A DNA stretch of 64,000 bases. It comes from Comamonadaceae bacterium OH2545_COT-014 (GTDB lineage Bacteria > Pseudomonadota > Gammaproteobacteria > Burkholderiales > Burkholderiaceae_C). Location: the NCBI GenBank assembly GCA_003859965.1, contig RQYR01000011.1, positions 1-64,000 of the forward strand, in the 5' to 3' direction. Under the pieces are notes generated by a model. It saw only the letters and a list, made by a program, of their open reading frames with translations, ran no database searches and was not told where the DNA came from. Positions 55,726 through 64,000 of this stretch are shown one piece after another. Positions within the stretch are counted from its first letter, which is position 1; every line of letters starts with the position of its first letter. A program made the translations under genes and the position numbers.

Positions 55726-56145
55726 TCACAAAATCTCGAACGCCCGCCCATCGGGCAGCCGGTAGCGCGAGAAGTCGCGCTTGTCCAGCGTCATGATGCG
55801 GGTGATGCCTGTATCGGCCGCCAGCCAGTAGAGCGACGCATCGGCCAGGTCCATCTCGGTGCGGGGGCGTTCGGTGTAGCGGCGCATCAGCGGCACGAAT
55901 TCCAGCAGCGCCTCCTGGCCAAACGGGAAGACCGAGACCGCCCCCTCGCCCAGCCAGTTGAGCATGTCAAAGCGTTGCGGCGGCTCCAGCAGATAGCTGG
56001 CTTCGACCACGCAGGGCCAGGTGGTGGACAGCACCCAGCGCTCCAGGCCTGCGAGCGCCAGCAGGTCGCGATAGCGCTCGCCGTGCGGCTGGCCCGGGCC
56101 GAACATGGCCACCAGGGCGCTGGCGTCAATCAAGGCTGATGCCAT
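55726..56145 (-). CDS. PIN-domain toxin (VapC type)
   Basis: 139 residues. A PIN-fold ribonuclease with acidic residues at Asp7 (LIDASALVAMF), Glu in VVEASYLLE, Asp in MDLADASLYWLA and Asp in TLDKRDFSRYRL, the four-acid metal site of VapC toxins. Its start overlaps the end of the upstream antitoxin gene by 20 bp, typical for toxin-antitoxin pairs. VapC toxins generally cleave tRNA or rRNA; the target here is unknown. It is followed 90 bp later by meaB. Confidence 0.88.
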   Translation of the reverse strand: MASALIDASALVAMFGPGQPHGERYRDLLALAGLERWVLSTTWPCVVEASYLLEPPQRFDMLNWLGEGAVSVFPFGQEALLEFVPLMRRYTERPRTEMDLADASLYWLAADTGITRIMTLDKRDFSRYRLPDGRAFEIL

Positions 56146-56419
56146 GCTTGGCTTTCAGCTTGGCGATCAACGCGGCGCGCGCGGCCTCGGTGTCGTAGGG
56201 CGCGCTGGGCTCAGCCACGAATGCCTGGGCAAGTCTTTGCGTTTCAGGGTTCTGGGCCGATTCGGCCTTCACCTTGAGAAAAAGCTGGTACGGGTCCTTG
56301 CGCCCCAGCGCACGCTCCACCGCGTCGATGATGAATTGCGACTTGGTGATGCCCTGGCGCTGCGCGGCCAGCTCCAGCTCTTTTTCCAGCAGCGGTTCCA
56401 TGCGGACGGATACGGCCAT
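56126..56419 (-). CDS. Ribbon-helix-helix antitoxin
   Basis: 97 residues. An N-terminal ribbon-helix-helix DNA-binding region (MAVSVRMEPLLEKELELAAQ, then ITKSQFIIDAVERAL) is followed by a charged, probably disordered toxin-binding tail ending LKAKHGISLD. It precedes and overlaps the PIN toxin. GAGGAG lies 7-9 nt before the ATG. The pair starts 54 bp after the scpA stop and likely autoregulates through the tandem TACTGTAT boxes just upstream. Confidence 0.87.
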   Translation of the reverse strand: MAVSVRMEPLLEKELELAAQRQGITKSQFIIDAVERALGRKDPYQLFLKVKAESAQNPETQRLAQAFVAEPSAPYDTEAARAALIAKLKAKHGISLD

Positions 56420-56444
56420 GATGCAGCTCCTCAGTAGCGCCAAA

Positions 56445-56460
56445 TACTGTATTACTGTAT
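56445..56460 (-). promoter_or_regulatory. Tandem TACTGTAT boxes upstream of the toxin-antitoxin genes
   Basis: Two perfect copies of TACTGTAT lie end to end (56445-56452 and 56453-56460), 26 bp before the antitoxin ATG. ATACtGTAT is itself palindromic. Short direct repeats in this position are usual for ribbon-helix-helix operators. A TTGAAG hexamer upstream on the minus strand could be a -35 element. Confidence 0.6.
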
Positions 56461-56473
56461 CACAACAGCAACT

Positions 56474-58660
<2,187 letters not shown>

Positions 58661-58767
58661 TGAACAAAAAGCGTCCCGCCTGCCATGCTAACCGTGCCCA
58701 ACTTGAACACGGCCAAGCACAGCAGCGCCCACGCGAGGCAGGCAATGGCAGCAGACGCCTGCGATGT

Positions 58768-58785
58768 TTGTAATTATTAATGCAA
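58768..58785. promoter_or_regulatory. Candidate GntR operator in the scpA/gntR divergent region
   Basis: TTGTAATTATTAATGCAA is an imperfect 18-bp palindrome (it matches its own reverse complement at the ends and at alternating inner positions) and includes the perfect TAATTATTA. It is the only AT-rich island between the divergent genes, about 110 bp before scpA and 120 bp before the gntR ATG. Confidence 0.5.
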
Positions 58786-58908
58786 AACCATTGCTTCCGT
58801 AAAATTTGCCCCAGAATCCGCGTCTGAATCTGCCTTGGCTTGGCGGGCCTTCTGCCAATGTGACCAGGGCATGCCTGCTTTTTGCCCCCATCCCGCTTGC
58901 CCCGCCCC

Positions 58909-59571
58909 ATGCCCGCCCCCACCAGCCTGGCCCCTCGCGCCCTTTATGAAGAAGTGGCCGAACGCCTGCGCCAGCGCATCTTCCAGGGTGAGCTGTCTCC
59001 GGGCGACTGGATCGACGAGGTGCGCATCGCCGCCGACTACGGCATCAGCCGCACCCCGCTGCGCGAGGCGCTGAAAGTGCTGGCCGCCGAAGGGCTGGTA
59101 ACGATGAAGGTACGGCGCGGCGCTTACGTGACAGAAATGTCAGACCAAGACTTGGCCGACGCCTATCACGTGCTCGCGCTGCTCGAAGCCGATGCCGCCG
59201 CCGCCGTGGCACAGCACGCCAGCCCGGCCGATCTGGCCGAGTTGCAGGCGCTGCACGCCGAACTGGCTGCCGCGCAGGCCGACCAGGAGCGTTTCTTCGC
59301 GTTGAACGAGCGCTACCACCTGCGCCTGCTCACCCTGGCCGGCAACCGCTGGCGCGAACAAATGGCGCTGGACCTGCGCAAAGTCATGAAGCTGGCGCGC
59401 CACGCCTCACTCAACCGCGCGGGCCGCATGGCCGCCGCCACGGCCGAGCACGCCGCCCTCATGCAAGCGCTCCTGCAGCGCGACGCGGCGGCCGCCACCC
59501 AAGCCATGCTGGCGCACTTCACCCACAGCCTGCAGGCCGTGGCCGCGGCCCGGGATCATCAAAATCCATAG
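58909..59571 (+). CDS. GntR-family regulator (FCD/FadR subfamily)
   Basis: 220 residues. The winged helix (about 10-75) contains ISRTPLREALKVLAAEGLV, and an FCD effector domain (about 85-205) has the metal-binding pattern of Asp and His residues (DADAAAAV, NERYHLRLLTLAGN, EHAALMQALLQRD). It is divergent from scpA, and family precedent points to propionate or methylcitrate/methylmalonate genes as targets, with an organic acid or acyl-CoA as effector. ATG at 58909 was chosen over a TTG at 58882. Confidence 0.9.
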   Translation: MPAPTSLAPRALYEEVAERLRQRIFQGELSPGDWIDEVRIAADYGISRTPLREALKVLAAEGLVTMKVRRGAYVTEMSDQDLADAYHVLALLEADAAAAVAQHASPADLAELQALHAELAAAQADQERFFALNERYHLRLLTLAGNRWREQMALDLRKVMKLARHASLNRAGRMAAATAEHAALMQALLQRDAAAATQAMLAHFTHSLQAVAAARDHQNP

Positions 59572-59715
59572 CATCCCAAGGCTAAAGTACGGCCCTGGAG
59601 GGCCATCAAGCTAATTGGTGACGCCAGTTGGCCTGCAGAGGCTCGGGCACTGGCCATACAGCACGCGAATACGCAAGCCACACCACCGCGCCAGCATCCG
59701 CTTGCCGTGGCCGAT

Positions 59716-60636
59716 TCACTCCAGGTTTTGCACCTGCTCGCGCATTTGCTCGATCAGCACCTTCATCTCCACGCTGATGCGCGTGAGCTCCAGCGTGGCC
59801 GACTTGCTGCCCAGCGTGTTGGCTTCGCGGTGCAGCTCCTGGATGAGAAAGTCGAGCCGTTTGCCCGTTTCGCCGCCTTTTTTCAGCACGCGCTCGATCT
59901 CGTCCAAGTGCGCGGTCAGACGGCCCAGCTCTTCCGCCACGTCGATGCGGATGGCAAAGGCCGTGGCCTCGGCCAGCGCGCGTTCTTGTGCGGCTTCGGC
60001 CACCGCGCCGCTGGCCTGGGCGCCGCCCAGCGCTTCTTGCCAGCGGTCCAGAAAACGCTGGCGCTGCGCGTCCACCAGCTGCGGCACCAGCGGCGCGGCT
60101 TGTTCGGCCAGCGCACGCAGGGCCGTCAGGCGTTCGTGCAGCAAGGCGGCCAGGCGGGCGCCTTCGCGCGCGCGGGCTGCCACCAGCTCGTCCAGCGCCT
60201 GCTCGGCCAGCGGCAGCAGCGCATCGGCCAGGCTGGCATCGGCGGCGCCGTCGCTGGCGGCCAAGCGCATGGCCTCGGCCACGCTCAGGGGCGCGGCTTG
60301 CGGCAGCCAGGCGCGCACTTGTTCCTGAATGGCCGCCAGCCGCTGCAAGGTACGCAGCGGCGGCTCTTGCAGCGCGCTGGCGGCGGTGGTTTCAATGAAG
60401 GCGCGCAACTCGACCTTGCCGCGCTTGAGGCGTTTGCCCAGCAGTTCGCGCAAGGCCGGTTCGTGGTGCCGCCAGTCTTCCGGCAGTCGAAAGGCCAAGT
60501 CCAGAAAGCGGCTGTTGACGGAGCGCAGTTCAAGCGCCAGACGCGCCGTGGGCGCACCGGCCTGAACGGGCGAGGATGAAGCGGCGGCCGCGTCGTGCTG
60601 GGCGCTGGCAAAGCCCGTCATACTGTAAACTGACAT
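59716..60636 (-). CDS. yicC: YicC-family endoribonuclease
   Basis: 306 residues. A conserved stress-linked protein; E. coli YicC is reported as an RNase. N-terminus MSVYSMTGFASAQHD, RSVNSRFLDLAFRLP, and C-terminal DUF1732 block RLDFLIQELHREANTLGSKS and ISVEMKVLIEQMREQVQNLE. The ATG at 60634-60636 begins the family; a second ATG five codons later is also typical. It is divergent from the Ser/Thr kinase gene, 115 bp away. A gmk neighbour, common elsewhere, is not seen. Confidence 0.93.
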   Translation of the reverse strand: MSVYSMTGFASAQHDAAAASSSPVQAGAPTARLALELRSVNSRFLDLAFRLPEDWRHHEPALRELLGKRLKRGKVELRAFIETTAASALQEPPLRTLQRLAAIQEQVRAWLPQAAPLSVAEAMRLAASDGAADASLADALLPLAEQALDELVAARAREGARLAALLHERLTALRALAEQAAPLVPQLVDAQRQRFLDRWQEALGGAQASGAVAEAAQERALAEATAFAIRIDVAEELGRLTAHLDEIERVLKKGGETGKRLDFLIQELHREANTLGSKSATLELTRISVEMKVLIEQMREQVQNLE

Positions 60637-60751
60637 GCAGATATTTCCCGATGCAAGGGGTGTGAGCAGGGGTGAGATTGAGGGCCCTTCAGGCTCGTGC
60701 CGCCGGCCCGGCCAACCTGCCGGGCGCTCGGGCTGAATCACTCAGGAGATT

Positions 60752-61759
60752 ATGTCAAAGCTCAAACCGGCTCCGCTGGCATCCGGCACGGTGATTGGCG
60801 GTTACCGCGTCGTGCGCAAGCTCTCGTCGGGCGGTTTCGGCGTGGTGTATCTGGCCGTTGACAAAGAGGGCCAGCAAGTTGCCATCAAGGAATACCTGCC
60901 CTCGGCGCTGACTACGCGCGCGCCGGGCGAGTTGGTGCCGCAAGTCGCGCCGGAAAAACTGTCGCTGTACCGGCTGGGGCTGAAAAGCTTTTTCGAGGAA
61001 GGCCGTTCGCTGGCGCAGATCGCGCACCCTTCGGTGGTGAGCGTGCTCAACTTCTTCCGCCAGAACGAAACGGTGTACATGGTGATGAACTACCTGGAAG
61101 GCGCCAGCCTGCAGGATTTCATCGTGACCGCGCGTGACCTGAAAAAGCAGAAGGTTTTCCGCGAGTCCACCATCCGCTCGCTGTTCGACGAGATCCTTCG
61201 CGGCCTGCGCATCGTGCACCAGCACAAGATGCTGCACCTGGACCTCAAACCCGCCAACATCTTCATCACCGACGACAACCGCGCCGTGATGCTGGACTTT
61301 GGCGCCGCGCGCGAGGTGCTGAACAAGGAAGGCAATTTCACCCGCCCCATGTACACGCCCGGCTTTGCCGCCCCCGAGATGTACCGGCGCGACTCCACCA
61401 TGGGGCCGTGGACCGACATCTACGCCATCGGCGCGTGCATTTATTCATGCATGCAGGGCTACCCGCCCAACGATGCGCCGCAGCGCCTGGAAAAAGACCG
61501 CCTGGCGCTGGCGCTCACGCGCATGCGGGGCGTGTATTCGGACAACCTGATCGAAGTGGTGGAGTGGTGCATGTCGCTGGATCCGCTCTCGCGCCCCCAG
61601 TCGGTCTTTGCCCTGCAAAAGGAACTCAGCCGCGAGGGCGAGCGCCAGTACACCAAGCTTTCCGTTGGTGAGAAAGTCCGCCTGCAATTCGACAACTTGA
61701 TGAGCGACACGAAAAAAGGACTCAAGCGCGCCACCCGCTACGGCACCAAGGTCAAGTGA
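60752..61759 (+). CDS. Hanks-type Ser/Thr protein kinase
   Basis: 335 residues. A complete eukaryotic-like kinase domain (about 17-290): Gly-loop LSSGGFGVVY, catalytic Lys46 (VAIKEYLP), Glu83, the catalytic loop HLDLKPAN (Asp164) and DFG at 182-184, followed by a TxxY-like activation region (FTRPMYTPGFAAPEMY). HLD replaces HRD, so this belongs to the non-RD group. No transmembrane segment or PASTA repeats are seen, so it is cytoplasmic. CAGGAG precedes the ATG. The PP2C phosphatase gene 172 bp downstream is the obvious antagonist. Confidence 0.93.
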   Translation: MSKLKPAPLASGTVIGGYRVVRKLSSGGFGVVYLAVDKEGQQVAIKEYLPSALTTRAPGELVPQVAPEKLSLYRLGLKSFFEEGRSLAQIAHPSVVSVLNFFRQNETVYMVMNYLEGASLQDFIVTARDLKKQKVFRESTIRSLFDEILRGLRIVHQHKMLHLDLKPANIFITDDNRAVMLDFGAAREVLNKEGNFTRPMYTPGFAAPEMYRRDSTMGPWTDIYAIGACIYSCMQGYPPNDAPQRLEKDRLALALTRMRGVYSDNLIEVVEWCMSLDPLSRPQSVFALQKELSREGERQYTKLSVGEKVRLQFDNLMSDTKKGLKRATRYGTKVK

Positions 61760-61931
61760 GGCGGCACGCGGCTCCTGCCCCCTTGCGCCCTTTCCCTCCC
61801 CCTTGTTCACCGCGCTTTCCGCCTGCTGGCTTGACCACCGCCCGCCCTGCCTGCTGAACCTGTCTAAACCTGTCTGAATCCGCCCCCTGACGCCGCCGTA
61901 GCGGCCTGAAGAACGCACAACAACATCCATC

Positions 61932-62840
61932 ATGAAATTTTCCGTATTCCAGCTCAGCCGGCGTGGCGGTCGCGAGAAAAACGAAGACCGCATGGGCTAT
62001 TGCTACACGCGCGAATCGGGCCTGTTCGCGCTGGCCGACGGCATGGGCGGTCACCCTGACGGCGAGGTTGCCGCGCAGATTGCACTGCAAACCCTCTCGG
62101 CCCTGTTCCAGCGCGAGGCGCAGCCCAGCGTGAGCGACGTACCAGCCTTTCTGGGCCGCGGCCTGATGGCCGCCCACCACCAAATCATCCGCTATGCCAG
62201 CGAACGCGGCATGCTCGACACGCCCCGCACCACGCTGGTGGCCGCCGTGGCCCAGCACGGTCAGTTGGCCTGGGTGCATTGCGGCGATTCGCGCCTGTAC
62301 GTGGTGCGCGACGGCAAGCTGCTCACGCGCACACGCGACCACTCCTACCTGGAAGCGCAAGCCAATGCGGGCGCAGCCGTGGAGGGCATCAACCGCAACG
62401 TGCTCTTTACCTGCCTGGGCTCCACCGTGCGCCCCATGTTCGACACGACCGACCCCATCGTGCTGCAAAACAACGACAAGGTGCTGCTTTGCTCCGACGG
62501 CCTGTGGGGCACCGTGGATGACGACACTATCGCCGCCATGCTGAGCGAGCGCCCGGTCTCCGACGCCGTGCCCAGGCTGGTGGAGCTGGCCCTGAAAAAC
62601 GGTGGCGAGCACGGCGACAACGTGACCGTGGTGGCCTTCGAGTGGGAAGCGCCCGCCCAGCAGGCCGACTTCCAGGGCAGCGGCTTCACCGAAACCGAGA
62701 GCATGAACGAGGGCGTGTTTGCCTCCACCATCCAGACCGATCTGGACCCGGTGCTGGACGACATGGACGACGAAGCCATCGAACGCTCCATCGCCGAAAT
62801 CAACGAAGCCATTCAGCGCACCGCCATGAAAAAGCGCTGA
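61932..62840 (+). CDS. PP2C-type Ser/Thr phosphatase
   Basis: 302 residues. PPM-family metal-dependent phosphatase with metal ligands in NEDRMGYCY (Asp19), ALADGMGGH (Asp36-Gly37), LLCSDGLWGTV and GDNVTVVAFEW. An acidic tail (about 245-302) follows the catalytic domain. It probably reverses phosphorylation by the kinase encoded upstream. rph follows 39 bp later. Confidence 0.93.
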   Translation: MKFSVFQLSRRGGREKNEDRMGYCYTRESGLFALADGMGGHPDGEVAAQIALQTLSALFQREAQPSVSDVPAFLGRGLMAAHHQIIRYASERGMLDTPRTTLVAAVAQHGQLAWVHCGDSRLYVVRDGKLLTRTRDHSYLEAQANAGAAVEGINRNVLFTCLGSTVRPMFDTTDPIVLQNNDKVLLCSDGLWGTVDDDTIAAMLSERPVSDAVPRLVELALKNGGEHGDNVTVVAFEWEAPAQQADFQGSGFTETESMNEGVFASTIQTDLDPVLDDMDDEAIERSIAEINEAIQRTAMKKR

Positions 62841-62879
62841 AGCGCCCTGCCCCGCCCTCCAATCCATTCCTGCCGCGCC

Positions 62880-63617
62880 ATGAACACCCCCGCCCCCACC
62901 ACCCGCGCCCAGCGCGCCGCCGACGCCCTGCGCCCCCTGCGCCTCACGCGCCGCTACACCCGCTATGCCGAAGGCTCCGTCCTCATCGAAATGGGCGAAA
63001 CCCGGGTGCTGTGCAATGCCTCGGTTGAAGACAAAGTGCCGCCCCACAAGCGCGGCAGCGGCGAGGGCTGGGTGACCGCCGAATACGGCATGCTGCCGCG
63101 CGCCACGCACACGCGCGGCAGCCGCGAAGCCGCGCGCGGCAAGCAAAGCGGGCGCACGCAGGAAATCCAGCGCCTGATTGGCCGCGCACTGCGCGCCGTG
63201 TTCGACCTCAAGGCGCTGGGCGAGCGCACCATTCACCTGGACTGCGACGTGATCCAGGCCGACGGCGGCACACGCTGCGCCAGCATCACCGGCGCCTTCG
63301 TGGCCGCGCAAGATGCCGTGCAAACGCTGCTGGCGCGGCAAGAGCTGGCCGCCTCGCCCATCCTCCAGCCCGTGGCGGCCGTTTCGGTCGGCATCGTGGG
63401 CGGCGTGCCGCTGCTCGACCTGGATTACGACGAAGACTCGGCCTGCGACACCGACATGAACGTGGTCATGACCGGCGCCGGCCAGTTCGTGGAAGTGCAA
63501 GGCACGGCCGAAGGCGCCACTTTCTCGCGCGCGGAAATGGACGCGCTGCTGGCACTGGCCGAAAAAGGCATCACCGAGCTGATCGCCCGCCAGCGCGCCG
63601 CCCTGGCCGCGGACTGA
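62880..63617 (+). CDS. rph: Ribonuclease PH
   Basis: 245 residues. Phosphorolytic 3' exoribonuclease that trims tRNA 3' ends. Contains [56 protein letters not shown] and [17 protein letters not shown]. In many betaproteobacteria rdgB follows; here smpB is convergent just downstream. Confidence 0.96.
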   Translation: MNTPAPTTRAQRAADALRPLRLTRRYTRYAEGSVLIEMGETRVLCNASVEDKVPPHKRGSGEGWVTAEYGMLPRATHTRGSREAARGKQSGRTQEIQRLIGRALRAVFDLKALGERTIHLDCDVIQADGGTRCASITGAFVAAQDAVQTLLARQELAASPILQPVAAVSVGIVGGVPLLDLDYDEDSACDTDMNVVMTGAGQFVEVQGTAEGATFSRAEMDALLALAEKGITELIARQRAALAAD

Positions 63618-63680
63618 AGCAGCCCGCCCGGAAGCTTTTGCAAGAAAAAGGGCCTCAGGGCAATAAGCACGCCATCTGTA

Positions 63681-63698
63681 GCTGTAAATAATATAGCA
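63681..63698. repeat. 18-nt palindromic core between rph and smpB
   Basis: GCTGTAAATAATATAGCA, in the AT-rich middle of the 162-bp convergent spacer. A GGGGC/GCCCC hairpin follows at about 63717-63735. Confidence 0.5.
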
Positions 63699-63779
63699 AA
63701 AAGATGTTCAGAGGCCGGGGCGCTTCAAGCCCCTGTTCTGCACTTTGCAGCACTTGGCAGCGCCTGCCCGCCTTGCGTG

Positions 63780-64000
63780 TCAGCGGTGCCGCGTTTTCAT
63801 GGCGCGCTCCACCTCGCGCTTGCCTTCGCGCTCCTTGATGGTGTCACGCTTGTCATGCTCGGCCTTGCCCTTGGCCAGGGCAATCTCGCACTTCACACGG
63901 CCGTTTTTCCAGTGCAGGTTCAGCGGCACCAGGGTGTAGCCCTTTTGCTCCACCTTGCCAATCAGGCGGCGGATCTCGTCGCGGTGCATCAGCAGCTTGC
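63780..64000 (-). CDS. smpB: SsrA-binding protein SmpB (partial)
   Basis: The C-terminal 72 residues of the trans-translation partner of tmRNA. The visible part runs from [19 protein letters not shown] through [20 protein letters not shown] to the basic tail [20 protein letters not shown], which folds into the ribosomal A site with the tmRNA. The 5' portion lies beyond the window edge. Confidence 0.95.
   Translation of the reverse strand, partial: KLLMHRDEIRRLIGKVEQKGYTLVPLNLHWKNGRVKCEIALAKGKAEHDKRDTIKEREGKREVERAMKTRHR

Noticed and set aside
61752-63500. 582-codon minus-strand open frame opposite the phosphatase and rph
   Set aside because: Spans two genes with clear motifs on the other strand and has no ribosome-binding site or domain.

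Overview
The window looks like a chromosomal segment of a GC-rich betaproteobacterium of the order Burkholderiales, most likely family Comamonadaceae. The signs are a small Trp-rich protein typical of that group, a class I PHA synthase with its reductase, the tightly overlapping aat-bpt pair, the mltG-tmk-holB-pilZ-tatD string, and a dense scatter of short palindromic repeats. There is no rRNA, CRISPR array, complete insertion sequence, prophage or replication origin. About 55 protein genes, one tRNA and one pseudogene can be supported. Genus-level placement is not possible from the sequence alone.

Layout. 1-557: gene-free, repeat-rich. 0.55-6.5 kb: a c-type cytochrome, a Trp-rich membrane protein, phaB/phaC for polyhydroxyalkanoate synthesis, maiA-pgeF, and an OmpA-like lipoprotein. 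6.7-9.6 kb (+): Nudix hydrolase, aat and bpt (N-degron tagging), IclR regulator. 9.7-16 kb (-): rmuC, a 2-hydroxyacid dehydrogenase overlapping a CitMHS-like transporter, pncB, nudL. 16-21.6 kb (+): tRNA-Leu, prfB with its programmed frameshift, pepN, fbp. 21.7-29 kb (-): rplS, a CoA-transferase, then mltG-tmk-holB-pilZ-tatD-ank. 29-33.6 kb (+): ygfZ, DUF1415, a methyltransferase, a GntP permease. 33.9-40 kb (-): comEC, a VOC enzyme, pncA-GST, a cystathionine beta-lyase-like enzyme. 40-43.4 kb (+): an ABC/FtsX exporter, followed by a decayed metallophosphoesterase. 43.9-46.6 kb (-): alaA-hom. 46.7-50.1 kb (+): Mth938-like, bcp and phoH. 50.3-58.7 kb (-): the propionyl-CoA/methylmalonyl-CoA operon scpA-[TA module]-meaB-pccB-[AT-rich orf]-pccA. 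58.9-64 kb: GntR regulator, yicC, a Ser/Thr kinase with a PP2C phosphatase, rph and a partial smpB.

How the genes fit together. A carbon-storage and propionate theme runs through the window. PhaB and PhaC store acyl-CoA as PHA. PccAB, ScpA and MeaB turn propionyl-CoA into succinyl-CoA. The VOC protein at 36.8 kb could supply the missing epimerase, the CoA-transferase at 22.4 kb can exchange acetyl/propionyl/succinyl-CoA, and the GntR gene divergent from scpA is the obvious local regulator. PncA and PncB form a nicotinamide salvage route to NAD.

The most unusual observations are: (i) at least 16 copies of an interrupted palindrome with a constant 18-nt length, GCTAY-N9-AGCW-like, five of them inside genes and four of those in the same reading frame, giving Ala-Ile-x-x-x-Ala peptides in unrelated proteins; (ii) a 75-codon gene of about 40% GC wedged between pccB and pccA with its own strong ribosome-binding site; (iii) a complete toxin-antitoxin pair inside the same operon; (iv) a larger dispersed repeat whose left end supplies the stop codons of pepN and phoH; (v) a concentration of 7-, 9-, 10- and 15-bp tandem repeats at 31.8-34.5 kb.
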